Assembly: GCA_014155875.1 (NCBI GenBank)
Contig: JACEFZ010025082.1
Location: 547,001 to 611,000, forward strand
DNA length: 64,000 bases
Reading direction: 5' to 3'
From: Cepaea nemoralis
Taxonomy: Eukaryota > Mollusca > Gastropoda > Stylommatophora > Helicidae
Below, one piece after another: positions 42,786 through 54,605 of the stretch. The position numbers and the translations under genes are program-made. Each line of letters opens with the position of its first letter. Positions within the stretch are counted from its first letter, which is position 1. The notes below the pieces were generated by a model. It ran no database searches, was not told where the DNA came from, and saw only the letters and a program-made list of their open reading frames with translations.

Positions 42786-43122
42786 GCAACAACAACAAGG
42801 AAGAAGAAAAAGAAAGAAGAAGGAAGTCGAAAAATACGGAAGAAAGAGACCGAAAAATAGAAGGAAAAAAAAGAAGAAGAAGACGGGGTAAAAAAGAACA
42901 AGAATGAGGAAGAAGAAAGTAGAAGAAAGAAAACAAAGAAGAAACAGCAGGAAGAAGAAGAATAAGGAAGAAGAAAATAGAAGGAAGTACAAGAAGAAAG
43001 AAGAAGGAGCAAAGAAAAAGCAGAAGAAGGAAAAAGGTAAAGAAACAGAAGAAGAAGAAGAAAGAAGAAGAAGAAGAAGAAGAAGAAGAAGAAGAAGAAG
43101 AAGAAGAAGAAGAAGAAGAAAT
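42690..43122. repeat. (ACAG)n followed by a GAA-rich purine tract
   Basis: About 20 ACAG units (42702-42784), then 340 bases of almost pure purine on the plus strand with GAAGAA, GGAAGAAG and AAAAG words, ending in (AAG)20 (43062-43120). Such long purine:pyrimidine mirror tracts can form triplex DNA. Confidence 0.95.
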
Positions 43123-43677
43123 ACATCTATTATGAACACAGCCTGCCATACAAAACTTCAACACAATTCGCGCACTGTAAGAATAACAACAAACAGAGCA
43201 AAGAAATGGGACGGGTGGTGAGCACAACAACGGGGGAGCCACAAGTGGCGCTAAGTACGCACTTCACGACCATGGGAATTCGCCATTTAACACACCGTGC
43301 GTTCTCTACTCACCGCGCACATAAACACAGGATTCTTTCTGGGAAGTCTGGGAGCTGCATTCTTTAGAAATTCGACAATGCATTATTAGTTTTTTCGCTT
43401 GAAATTTCGCTGGACTATAGAAAGGACCAAAGCTTTGTGTGCCGATTAAATTGTTGCAGATATAGAACTATTTAGCTGATTTATGGTAATCCGTGTGGTC
43501 TATATTTGCTGGTTTTAATATTTTGTGTTAGTGATTTCTAAGCGTCCTTTTCATTTTCTTTGGTGAACTCTTGTCTGTTTTCTTGTCTTTGTTGTCTTCT
43601 ACGTTAGGTTCATTTGGGAAATCAGTTGTTGTGGTCTTGTGACTGTGCCGAAAATATGCAGTGTTTTGATGTCCTGG
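43123..43677. other. Unassigned sequence
   Basis: T-rich; no motif recognised. Confidence 0.3.
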
Positions 43678-43679
43678 TG

Positions 43680-43778
<99 letters not shown>

Positions 43779-43801
43779 CATCTATCTCTCTCTCTCTCTG
43801 T

Positions 43802-43848
<47 letters not shown>

Positions 43849-44460
43849 CCTGCCTGCCTGCCTGCCTGCCTGTCTGCCTGCCTGCCTGCCTGGCTGGTGG
43901 GTGGGCTACCTGCCCGACTGCCTAATTTCTAACTAATATCTGTTTGTTTGTATGCCCGTTTGTCTATATGTCTATCTGTCTGTCTGTCTGCTTTATCTGT
44001 ATATCATTCTATCACTTCATGTATCATATGTATCTATCTACCCACCAGGCTACTTACCTATCTCTCTATCTGTCAGTCTACCTGCCCGCGTGCCCGCCTC
44101 TCTGCCTAATCAGTCTATCTATCCTTCTATCTACCACTACATCTATCATTATATTTGTCTAACTACCAGTCTACTTACCTACCTCTCTGTCTGTATTTAT
44201 GTCTGTCTGGCTGCCTACCTACCTACTAACCTACCTACTTACCTACCTACCTACCTACTTACCTACCTACCTACCTACCTATCTACCTTCCTACCTACAT
44301 TACTTCTTCTTCTTCTTCTCCTGCTTCTCTTTCTCCACCTCCTCCTCCCCTTACCCTTCTTCTTCTTCTTCTTCTTCTTCTTCTTCTTCTTCTTCTTCTT
44401 CTTCTTCTTCTTCTTCTTCTTCCTCCTCCTCCTCCTCATCTTCTCCTTCTTTTTCTTCTT
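43678..44460. repeat. (ATCT)n, (GGCT)n, (TGCC)n, (CTAC)n and (TTC)n chain
   Basis: About 27 ATCT units (43680-43790) pass into CTCT, GGCT (43800-43848) and TGCC units, then 350 bases of degenerate TCTA/CTAC/CTGT, then TTC (44362-44425). Each motif differs from the previous one by one base. Confidence 0.95.
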
Positions 44461-44461
44461 C

Positions 44462-45640
44462 TTCAGTGTCATCCTGTTACTTCAGTGTCATCCTTTGACT
44501 CCAGTGTCATCCTATGATTTCAGTGTCATCCTGTGACTTCAGTGTCATCAAGTGTTTTCAATGTCATCCTGTGTCTTCAATGTCATTCTGTGTCTTCAAT
44601 TTCATCATGTGTCTTCAATGTCATCATTTGTCTTTAGTGTCATCCCGTGTCATCCTATGTCATCCTGTATCTTCAGTGTCATCCTGTGTCATCCTGTGTT
44701 ATCTGGTATTATCCAGTATCGTCAGTGTCATCCTGTGTCATCCTGTATTTTCAGTGTCATCCTGTGTTATCCTGTATCTTCAGTGTCATCCTGTGTCATC
44801 CTGTGTTATCTGGTATTATCCAGTATCGCCAGTGTCATCCTGTGTCATCCTGTATCTTCAGTGTCATCCTGTATCTTCAGTGTCATCCTGTGTCATCCTG
44901 TATCTTCAGTGTCATCCTGTGTCATTCTGTATCTTCAGTGTCATCCTGTGTCATCCTGTATCTTCAGTGTCATCCTGTATCTTCAGTGTCATCCTGTGTC
45001 ATACTGTATCTTCAGTGTCATCCTGTATCTTCAGTGTCATCCTGTCACCCTGTGTCCCCAGTGTCATCTTGTGTCTTCAGTGTCATCATGTGTCATCCTG
45101 TTACCCTGTTTCTTCAATATCATCATGTGTCATCTTGTCACCGTATGTCTTCTGTGTCATCCTGTGTCTTGAATGTCATCCTGTGCATCCTGTGTCTTCA
45201 TTACCATCATGTGTCATCAAGTCAGCCTATGTCCTCAGTATCATCCTGTGTCTTCAATGTCATCCTGTGTCATCCTGTGTCTTCAATGTCATCCTGTGTC
45301 ATCATGTCGCATCTTGTGTCACCCTGTCTTCAGTATCATCTTCTGTCATCTTGTCACCGCATGTCTTCAGTGTCATCCTGTCACCGTAAGTCCTCAGTGT
45401 CGTCCTGTGTCATCATGTCGCATCTTGTGTCACCCTGTGTCTTTAATGCCACCATGTGTCATTATGTCACCGTTTGACTTCAGTGTCATCCTGTCACCGT
45501 ATGTCCTCAGTGTCATCCTATGTTATCATGTCGCATCTTATGTCACCCTGTGTCTTCAATGACATCATGTGTCATCATGTCACACTGTGTCATCAATATC
45601 ATCATGTGTCATCCTGTCACCGCATGTCTTTAGTGTCATC
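44462..45640. repeat. 1.2-kb minisatellite of TGTCATCC/TGTCTTCA units
   Basis: Units of 13-17 bp such as AGTGTCATCCTGTGTCATCC and AGTGTCATCCTGTATCTTC alternate in a nested pattern. A ~115-bp block with GTGTTATCTGGTATTATCCA occurs twice (44696 and 44802). From 45050 the units change to TGTCACCGTATGTC and CATGTCGCATCTTGTGTCAC forms. Ser/Cys/Val frames are artefacts. Confidence 0.92.
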
Positions 45641-45649
45641 CTGTGTCTT

Positions 45650-45835
45650 TCATCATGCTGGCCTCCCTCTTCCTCCAGAAACCATATCTCCCATCACCGT
45701 TCTCTCCCGCAAGAGTATTCCAGCTCCCAAAACACGATGCCGTTAATGTGCCAGGTTTCTTCCACGTTCAGATCTTTTGTAATGCCAGCTCTTATCCTCC
45801 TCGTCACCTCCATGTTCTAAAAAATTTTCTGTAAC
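45650..45835 (-). pseudogene. Possible LINE reverse transcriptase scrap
   Basis: The minus frame has NMEVTRRIRAGITK, which resembles the EVxxRIxxA segment after the YLG box of RTE-like reverse transcriptases, then frames break. About 60 codons are left. It could also be chance. Confidence 0.35.
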
Positions 45836-45924
45836 AAACTTTTTTGTAACAAACTTTTCTGTAACATTTAAGTAAGAGCTTGTAAGTTCAAAAGCCCATA
45901 TGTTTTCAGTTTGTTGTTGTTGTT

Positions 45925-46180
45925 GTTGTTTTTTTCGCACGTCCTTTACATCACATCGCTGTCAACAGCAGCAATTTATCGCTGTCGTTGATTTCTTGGC
46001 AAGATTACGCTCAGTAGTTTGCCATTGCTTTCTGAGCGGCCGGCTCACTTATCCCTTAAGTTACCAACTCGGCGAGAACCGCTTCCAATTCTCGCGCGCT
46101 GCGTTACCCTACGTGGATAAACGGGATTACGGAGAAAGTCGTTTAACTCCTAGGCCAGGGAGACCGGCCAGTTAATGGTG
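45925..46180 (-). mobile_element. SINE-A, near full length
   Basis: Complement of the 3' end (GCACGTCCTTTACATCAC), the core (TTACGCTCAGTAGTTTGCCA), a GAACCGCTTCCAATTCTCGC block and the head end (GGCCAGGGAGACCGG). It is the closest relative of the copies at 53827 and 58155 and defines a longer subtype with a ~120-base head. A (TTG)n tract precedes its tail. Confidence 0.75.
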
Positions 46181-46234
46181 GATTAATGACTCACATTCAT
46201 TTGCTGCCACTCGAAACTTGCATGTCTTTAAGCA

Positions 46235-46560
46235 TGTCACTTAACAGATTCAGCGCCAAACAAAAACTGGGTTTGGACCAAACAAAACTGGATGGTGGAA
46301 AATGAGAAGTAGGGGTGTGTCACAGTTATGACTTCAATGTTGCTAATGTGGTAGCAGACATTATGTAGTGTATATCACATTAAAGGGTGTTGCTTATGAA
46401 AACTACTGTATATAAGCATATGACAGCTGTAGGAAGTCGCTTAAGACGCTTAATGACCCCATGGCACTTGATCAGTTACATGTATTTGTTTATTTTGTGT
46501 GATACGTTATCCATATTTTACCACCCTGGACGGGGAAAGAGGCCCTTGTATTTTGTTTTT
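46235..46560 (+). repeat. Repeat C, longest uninterrupted copy
   Basis: ACAGATTCAGCGCCAAACAA, TGGGTTTGGACCAAACAAAA, GATGGTGGAAAATGAGAAGT, GTGTGTCACAGTTATGACTT, GCTAATGTGGTAGCAGACAT, AAACTACTGTATATAAGCAT and GACCCCATGGCAC. This copy carries only about two of the 21-bp words expanded at 20.4 kb and serves as the reference for the family. Confidence 0.7.
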
Positions 46561-46759
46561 GCGTTACAGTGCTAAGCTCGTAATTTTTGTCTTTGTTTAC
46601 ACACGACTTGGCGGTGTCAATGTATGAAATGCATTTCCACTGGTTACCGCAATAGGTTGACTAGATACGTTGTCAAAGTCTTTGTGGATTCGTGCGTGAG
46701 TACTCACCATTATGCTAGTCTTCAAAATGTTTGCAAACAGTCATAGACACTCACACGTC

Positions 46760-47035
<276 letters not shown>

Positions 47036-47090
47036 CGTGTTCCTCTTGTACCTTGCGGTGTCGAGGTGATGCATAAACAGTGGAGAGTGG

Positions 47091-47820
47091 GTGTCATATA
47101 TCGAGATTGTTATTTACCCTGTCCATCGTTTACATGGCCGGCCTCTTGTTCTGATGTCATCTGGCCTGTACATCATTGCTTGTTGTGGTATACTGTTAGT
47201 TGGTAGCCTAGTTACATGGCTAAACCATTTAACTTGCTGGTTTCTAATTAAATCTAGCGCTGCTATAATCCCCCACTTTAGTAATGATTTCGAAATTTCT
47301 GGGTTTTTTTTCTCTCTTCTTGATTCGTTGAGTAAACTTCTCAGGAGTCTCATTTCTGTTGTTGTGATTTTCTTTTCTCTTTTTCTGTCATTGTCCAGGT
47401 TTGGCATTGGTAGCACATAGTTGGTAGGAAGATTGTGTTATATAGTACAGTTGGTAGGAAGATTGTGTTATATAGTACAGTTGGTAGGAAGATTGTGTTA
47501 TATAGTACTTTTTAGTATCTACGGATACGTGTTTGTTCTTTTGTATTGGTGTCATTTGTCCAATAATTTGGTCTGCCTTATTGCGTATATTTTCGATCTC
47601 GTCTTCTGATTTGCCATTTTTTAAAAATATTATACTTCTAAAGTACTTTAATCTATTTACTTGTTTTAAGGGATCTTTTTCCAAATAAATCTTTGTTGCT
47701 TTTTATTCTTTGGATATAGTCATTACCAATAAGTTACATATAATGTTTATGTTATTTTCCTTACACACTACGTTTAGACTATTTGTGTAGACTTGTAATT
47801 CTGCTTCTGTTATGAAGACG
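47091..47820 (-). pseudogene. LINE reverse transcriptase C-terminus with a 30-bp triplication
   Basis: Read from 47820 down: EAELQVYTNSLNVVCKENNI and VMTISKE (post-palm segment), LKQVNRLKYFRSIIFLKNGK (YLG-box region), EDEIENIRNKADQIIGQM, then a 30-bp unit TTGGTAGGAAGATTGTGTTA + TATAGTACAG in three copies (47421-47510), then LLRSLLNESRREKK, QVKWFSHVTRLPTNSIPQQA and RGRPCKRWTG. Different frames are used before and after the triplication. The family differs from F1, F2 and F4. Confidence 0.7.
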
Positions 47821-47929
47821 TGTTCACTAAGTGTCTCAGACTCCATGTCTCACTCGTGGGTGCCCATAATTCCACCAGCCTACAAATGACGCCGAAGATA
47901 TGTAGACTACCCGCCATCCACACACAACA

Positions 47930-50900
47930 CAATGACTCACGCTAGTGCCCACCCAACCACACACCACAAATTGACTCACGCGTCAGTGGCCACCCATCCA
48001 CATACCACACAATGACTCACGCGCCAGTGGCCACCCATCCACACACCACACATTGACTCACGCGTCAGTGGCCACCCATCCACATACCACACATTGACTC
48101 ACGCGCCAGTGGCCACCCATCCACATACCACACATTGACTCACGCGCCAGTGGCAACCCATCCACATACCACACAATGACTCACGCGCCAGTGGCCGCCC
48201 ATCCACATACCACACATTGACTCATGCGCCAGTGGCCACCCATCCACACACCACACATTGACTCATGCGCCAGTGGCCACCCATCCACATACCACACAAT
48301 GACTCACGCGCCAGTGGCCACCCATCCACATACTACACATTGACTCACGCGTCAGTGGCCACCCATCCACATACCACACATTGACTCATGCGCCAGTGGC
48401 CACCCATCCACATACCACACAATGACTCACGCGAAAGTGGCCACCCATCCACATACCACACATTGACTCACGCGCCAGTGGCCACCCATCCACACACCAC
48501 ACATTGACTCATGCGCCAGTGGCCACCCGTCCACATACCACACAATGACTCACGCGCCAGTGGCCACCCATCCACATACCACACATTGACTCACGCGCCA
48601 GTGGCCACCCATCCACATACCACACAATGACTCACGCGCCAGTGGCCACCCATCCACACACCACACATTGACTCACGCGCCAGTGGCCGCCCATCAACAC
48701 ACCACACATTGACTCACGCGCCAGTGGCCACCAATCCACATACCACCCATTGACTCATGCGCCAGTGGCCACCCATCCACATACCACACATTGACTCCCG
48801 CGCCACTGGCCGCCATCCACATACCACACATTGACTCACGCGCCAGTGGCCACCCATCCACACACCACACATTGACTCATGCGCCAGTGGCCACCCATCC
48901 ACATACCACACATTGACTCACGCGCCAGTGGCCACCAATCCACATACCACCCATTGACTCATGCGCCAGTGGCCGCCCATCCACATACCACACATTGACT
49001 CACGCGCCAGTGGCCGCCCATCCACATACCACACATTGACTCCCGCGCCACTGGCCGCCATCCACATATTACACATTGACTCCCGCGCCACTGGCCGCCA
49101 TACACACACCACACAATGACTCACGCGCCAGTGCCCACCCAACCACACACCACAAATTGACTCACGCGCCAGTGCCCACCCAACCACACACCACAAATTG
49201 ACTCGCGTGCCACTGGCCACCCATCCACCCACGACATATTGACTCACGCGCTAGTGGCCACCCATCCACATACCACACATTGACTCACGCGTCAGTGGCC
49301 ACCCATCCACATACCACACATTGACTCACGCGTCAGTGGCCACCCATCCACATACCACACATTGACTCACGCGTCAGTGGCCACCCATCCACACACTACA
49401 CATTGACTCACGCGTCAGTGGCCACCCATCCACATACTACACATTGACTCACGCGCCAGTGGCCACCCATCCACATACTACACATTGACTCACGCGTCAG
49501 TGGCCACCCATCCACATACTACACATTGACTCACGCGCCAGTGGCCACCCATCCACACACCACACATTGACTCACGCGCCAGTGGCCCCCCATCCACACA
49601 CCACACATTGACTCACGCGCCAGTGGCCACCCATCCACATACTACACATTGACTCACGCGCCAGTGGCCACCCATCCACAAACCACACATTGACTCACGC
49701 GTCAGTGGCCACCCATCCACATACTACACATTGACTCACGCGCCAGTGGCCACCCATCCACACACCACACATTGACTCACGCGCCAGTGGCCACCCATCC
49801 ACATACCACACATTGACTCACGCGCCAGTGGCCACCCATCCACATACTACACATTGACTCTCGCGTCAATGGCCACCCATCCACATACCACACATTGACT
49901 CACGCGTCAGTGGCCACCCATCCACATACCACACATTGACTCACGCGCCAGTGGCCACCCATCCACATACTACACATTGACTAACGCGTCAGTGGCCACC
50001 CATCCACATACCACACATTGACTCACGCGTCAGTGGCCACCCATCCACATACCACACATTGACTAACGCGCCAGTGGCCACCCATCCACATACCACACAT
50101 TGACTCACGCGCCAGTGCCCACCCAACCACACACCACAAATTGACTCGCGTGCCACTGGCCACCCATCCACCCACGACATATTGACTCACGCGCTAGTGG
50201 CCACCCATCCACATACCACACATTGACACACGCGCCAGTGGCCACCCATCCACATACTACATATTGACTCACGCGTCAGTGGCCACCCATCCACATACCA
50301 CACATTGACTCACGCGTCAGTGGCCACCCATCCACATACCACACATTGACTCACGCGCCAGTGGCCACCCATCCACATACTACACATTGACTCACGCGTC
50401 AGTGGCCACCCATTCACACACCACACATTGCCTCACACGTCAGTCCTCACCCATCCACACACAACACATTGACTCACACGTCAGTCCTCATCCATCCACA
50501 CACCACACATTTACTCACGCGTCAGTGGCCACCCATTCACACACCACACATTGACTCACACGTCAGTCCCCACCCATCCACACACAACACATTGACTCAC
50601 ACGTCAGTCCTCATCCATCCACACAACACATTGACTCACGGGCCAGTACCCGCCCATCCACACACCAAACATTGACTCACACGTCAGTCCTCATCCATCC
50701 ACACACCACACATTGACTCACACGTCAGTCTTCATCCATCCACACACCACACATTGACTCACGGGCCAGTACCCGCCCATCCACACACCACACATTGACT
50801 CACACGTCAGTCCTCACCCATCCACACACCACACATTGACTCACACGTCAGTCCCCACCCATCCACACACCACACATTGACTCACGGGCCAGTACCCGCC

Positions 50901-51402
50901 CATCCACACACCACACATTGACTCACACGTCAGTCCCCACCCATCCACACACCACACATTGACTCACACGTCAGTCCCCACCCATCCACACACCACACAT
51001 TGACTCACACGTCAGTCCCCACCCATCCACGCACCACACATTGACTCACACGTCAGTCCCCACCCATCCACACACCACACATTGACTCACACATCAGTCC
51101 TCACCCATCCACACACCACACATTGACTCACGGGCCAGTACCCGCCCATCCACACACCACACATTGACTCACGGGCCAGTACCCGCCCATCCACACACCA
51201 CACATTGACTCACGGGCCAGTACCCGCCCATCCACACACCACACATTGACTCACGGGCCAGTACCCATCCATCCACACACCACACATTGACTCACACGTC
51301 AGTCCTCACCCATCCACACACCACACATTGACTCACGGGCCAGTACCCACTCATCCACACACCACACATTGACTCACGGGCCAGTACCCGCCCATTTACC
51401 AG
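47930..51402. repeat. 3.5-kb satellite of 41-bp units with TGACTCA
   Basis: About 84 tandem units of 41 bp: TGACTCACGCGCCAGTGGCC + ACCCATCCACATACCACACAT. The first 2.5 kb use CGCGCCAGTGGCCAC or CGCGTCAGTGGCCAC forms. From about 50440 the forms change to CACACGTCAGTCCTCACC and CACGGGCCAGTACCCGCC. A rare set of variant units (ACCACAAATTGACTCGCGTG, then CCACCCACGACATATTGAC) occurs at 49178-49245 and again 943 bp later, which is 23 units. This points to a 23-unit higher-order duplication. A smaller one links 48721 and 48930 (ACCAATCCACATACCACCC). Almost every unit keeps the 7-bp TGACTCA. Confidence 0.95.
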
Positions 51403-51729
51403 CCTACAGTCCTCGCGACTACGTACCATTTCCCGTACGCTTGATTCGTCACGTGATGTAGGCGTGTACCTCAAACACACCAGGAAAATCCGGTGTTGCT
51501 CACGCTGTGAATGATCAAACCCAGATCTCTTCCGTCAACGGCTGGTTTTCCCTTCCTCCAGATATCCGCTTGACAGAACGACGAGTACCAGTATAATCAT
51601 CATTTTCAACTGTTTCAGCTATTTGGAAGGTCGTGAAACTGAAAGGTGATTCCACTTCATAGATGTCTATCTTGGGCCGCCCACTTCAATTCCGTGTTAA
51701 GTCTGTATTCAGAGATCAGCGTGGACGAA

Positions 51730-51830
51730 ATGTTAACAGCTCTTGCGCTTAAACTTCCTGTGTGCTGAAGGTAGTGGGTTCATTACCTAAGCCGGTCAGT
51801 TGGACTTCAACGTTTATGGATCGAGAGTAG
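51730..51830 (+). mobile_element. SINE-B head fragment
   Basis: AACAGCTCTTGCGCTTAAAC, GTGTGCTGAAGGTAGTGGGT, TCATTACC and AGCCGGTCAGTTGGACTTCA match the 5' part at 5228-5310. After it comes (TAG)n instead of the SINE body. Confidence 0.6.
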
Positions 51831-51839
51831 TAGTAGCAG

Positions 51840-51853
51840 CAACAGAAGAAGAT

Positions 51854-51935
<82 letters not shown>

Positions 51936-52285
51936 GAGCAGCAGCAGCAGCAGCAGTAATAGTAGTGAAGTAGCAGTAGAAATAAAAATTAGTAGCGTTG
52001 GTCTAGTAGTAATGACCGTTGTAGCAGCAGCAGCAGCAGTAGTAGTAGTAATAGTGATCTTAGTACTAATTGTAGTAGTAGTAGTAGCAGCAGTAGCGGT
52101 AGTAATAGTAGTAGTAGTAGTCGTAGTAGCAGCAGCAACAGCAGCAGCAATAACAGTAGCAGTAGTAGTCGCCGTCGTCGTTGTCGCAGAAGTTGTAGTT
52201 AGTAGTAGCGGAGGTTGTGGTAGTAGTGGTAGCGGAAGTTGTAGTATTAGTATCGAAAGTTGCAGTAGCTGAAGTTGTAGTAGTA
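51840..52285. repeat. (TAG)n and degenerate AGT/AGC array
   Basis: A pure TAG run (51855-51934) followed by 350 bases of AGT, AGC, AAT and CGT triplets. Poly-Val and poly-Thr frames are artefacts. Confidence 0.95.
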
Positions 52286-52404
52286 GTCAATGTAAGTATA
52301 TGACGAATTGAAAAGAAGGAACAACATTGTTTAAAAAGTAAGAAAGGATGGAAGTGAGGAACGAGGGAATGAAGCGAGCAGAAAAAGAAAGGGGAGGTCT
52401 TAGA

Positions 52405-52532
52405 GGGCGAAGAAGAAGAAGAAGAAGAAGAAGAAGAAGAAGAAGAAGAAGAAGAAGAAGAAGAAGAAGAAGAAGAAGAAGAAGAAGAAGAAGGAAGAGG
52501 AGGAGGAGGAGGAGAAATGAGGAAGAAGAATA
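52405..52532. repeat. (GAA)n tract
   Basis: About 28 GAA units, then GGA units. Confidence 0.97.
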
Positions 52533-52934
52533 AGCCGATAAATGATTACATCTATCGCCTACAAAGTTATATCAAAGCCAGAAGACGTGGGACTCACAGG
52601 CCAAGAATCTGACCCCTGGTATCTGCTCATCTGTGGCCGACCTGGTTGTCGCGTGGCTGATATGTTCAGACCAGGGTAGATTATCCCGAGGAAAGATGGG
52701 AGTAGGGTCAGGTAAACAACCTTGAACTCGTCAGCCAAGTTCAGCATGTGTGCTGTGTGTTTGGTAGTTTACTCTCTGAGAAATGTGTTAGTTGAGAACA
52801 GTTTCTTGCAGTTTACAATTACATTAGATCATGGGGGAATTGTGTCGGCTGGACGTCGGTGGAGTTTGTTAGTATGTAGTAAACTCTTTATAGAATCTAC
52901 GAGATGGCTTCAAATGAAAACCTTAGATGTTTGT
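52533..52934. other. Unassigned sequence
   Basis: No motif recognised. Confidence 0.3.
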
Positions 52935-53170
52935 GTGTTTTACGCTATGAGTTGTCCAGATAGGTGGAAATCACTTGGAGCTAGGTCTCGCGAGTACGGC
53001 GGATGTGGTACACACTGAAAGTGGAGATCTTCGAATCTTTCAACCGTTGCACTGACTGTACGGGGTAGAGCATTGTCGTGTTGCACAAGGACACCTTTAC
53101 TCAGAAGTCCACATCGTTTGAATTTGATTGCCGGTCGAAACTTGCTACTCCATTCACACACTTGCTGGAC
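52935..53170 (-). pseudogene. Mariner transposase fragment (second family)
   Basis: The minus frame reads FKRCGLLSKGVLVQHDNALP, then CVPHPPYSRDLAPSDFHL. The second and third catalytic Asp (QHDNALP and PSDFH) are exactly 34 residues apart, as in DD34D mariners. The usual PH after NAR is changed to PR. The N-terminus, first Asp and inverted ends are missing. It differs enough from the copy at 34 kb to be another subfamily. Confidence 0.8.
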
Positions 53171-53619
53171 TGACAGGCATGCATCATCATACTGGCCCTT
53201 CGCTGATCAAAATACTGATAACAAAACGCTGCTCCTCTTTGGTGCATGTCAAAAGTAGGGCGGTCAAATTCAAATTCTCCTTATGACGTCGCAGTGTTTG
53301 TTTGCTCTGTCATGTCAGGTGCTAAACACTCTTGACATCCTTAATAACCATATTGATAGGTTACAAGACAGTAACATGGTTATTGTAATTTCTATTACAC
53401 TTTTAAGGTTTTCTTTGAAGCCCTCTCGTATCTGTCTTATTCTTGGTCTTCCTCTAGCGATATAGCTTGGCTCTCTTGGACTAACGCTGAAGAGTAGGTG
53501 GCTGGGTGTCTCTTTCACAGGGCTGACCGAACCGCTCGATTTGTTGTCTCTCCATACATTGAACGCATGGCGTGGTACAAATGATAGTTATGATGTCATA
53601 GTTTCTACTTTATGTGCCT
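53171..53619. other. Unassigned sequence
   Basis: A minus frame near 53315-53470 has ARGRPRIRQIREGFKE, faintly like a LINE basic tail, but nothing around it supports this. Confidence 0.3.
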
Positions 53620-54145
53620 TCTTGTGAAGCCAGCAACTTTTCTCTGTATAATTCTGCAACTTTTGGTGAGACTGGCAACTTTTCTATGTATAATTCGGCA
53701 ACTGTTAGTGAGATTGACAACTTTTCTCTGTATAATTCTGCATTTTTATTGAAACTGGCAACTTTTCTCTGTCTAATTCTGTATTGGTTAGTGAAACTTG
53801 CAACTTTTATCTAATTCTGCACTTTTGCCGGTCTTCCTGGCCGAGGGGTTAGCAGCTTTCTCCGTAACCCCGAATACTCTCTTGGTTGACGTGAACGCAC
53901 GAGAATTGGAAGCGGTTCGAGTCGCGCCAGTAACTTATGAGAGTATGGGGCCGGTCGCTCAGAAAGTCATGGCGTGCTGATGAGGGTAATCTAGCCTAGG
54001 AATCAACATATAGCTGAAAGATGCTGATGTTGACCGCAATATCCTGAAACAGGATGGAAACGCGGAAAAATAAAATTCTGCACTTTTAGTGAAACTGGTA
54101 ACTTTTCTCTGTCTAATTCTGCATTTTTAGTGAAACCTGTAACTT
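53620..54145. repeat. ~36-bp minisatellite split by a SINE
   Basis: Units of the form GAAACTGGCAACTTTTCTCTGTATAATTCTGCA (with TTTTAGT) occur about six times in 53625-53826 and twice more in 54075-54145. SINE-A sits between. Worn units continue near 54300-54360 (CAACTTTCATGAATATCTGC). Confidence 0.85.
53827..54074 (+). mobile_element. SINE-A, full length
   Basis: It starts CCGGTCTTCCTGGCCGAGGG with the A-box-like CTGGCCGAGGGGTTA; GAGAATTGGAAGCGGTTCGA gives the B box GGTTCGAGTCG. The body has GGCCGGTCGCTCAGAAAGTC and ends GATGCTGATGTTGACCGCAA + TATCCTGAAACAGGATG and an A-rich tail. ATTCTGCACTTTT stands on both sides (53814-53826 and 54075-54087). It is a likely target duplication, although the array unit itself contains this word. 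Confidence 0.8.
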
Positions 54146-54524
54146 TCCTCAATTTATAGCTTTTATCTACTTTAGTCAAGTCTTTCAGTCAAACCCAATT
54201 TATAATTATATATCTATCTATCTATATATCTTCATGATTTGTCTGTAAATGATATATATACATATATTATCTGTATTACTTTTCCAGTTTTATTTATTTC
54301 ATGAAAATCGTCAACTTTCATGAATATCTGCATCTTCAAGTGAAGCCGGCAACTTTTATGAATATCTTATCACAACAGCTCGGCAGCTGTTGTCTCATCA
54401 TCAACGTGTAACAGTTCTGTTGAAGCACGCCGAACTCATCATGGCCCACCGGAAGTACTCTTGTTAAGTCGCCAACTCCTTCCCCTCATGCACTTTCTTT
54501 CTCAGGGTGTCTTTACTGTTCCTA

Positions 54525-54605
54525 GGCAGTCTGCGTGGCGAAGTGGATACGCCTCACGCCACGGGCAGCTCCGCAGCTCAGCTGTGGAACAATCGTCCAC
54601 AAGAC
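54525..54605 (+). mobile_element. tRNA-like head fragment
   Basis: GCAGTCTGCGTGGCGAAGTG then GATACGCCTCACGCCACGGG resembles a tRNA 5' half with A box TGGCGAAGTGGATA. No B box follows, so it is a scrap of a SINE head and not a tRNA gene. Confidence 0.4.

Noticed and set aside
44462..45640. Plus frames of 200-290 codons rich in Ser/Cys/Val
   Set aside because: Products of the TGTCATCC minisatellite in different phases.
47930..51402. CRISPR array (regular repeats of 41 bp)
   Set aside because: No unique spacers: the whole 41-bp unit repeats. No cas genes, and the setting is eukaryotic.
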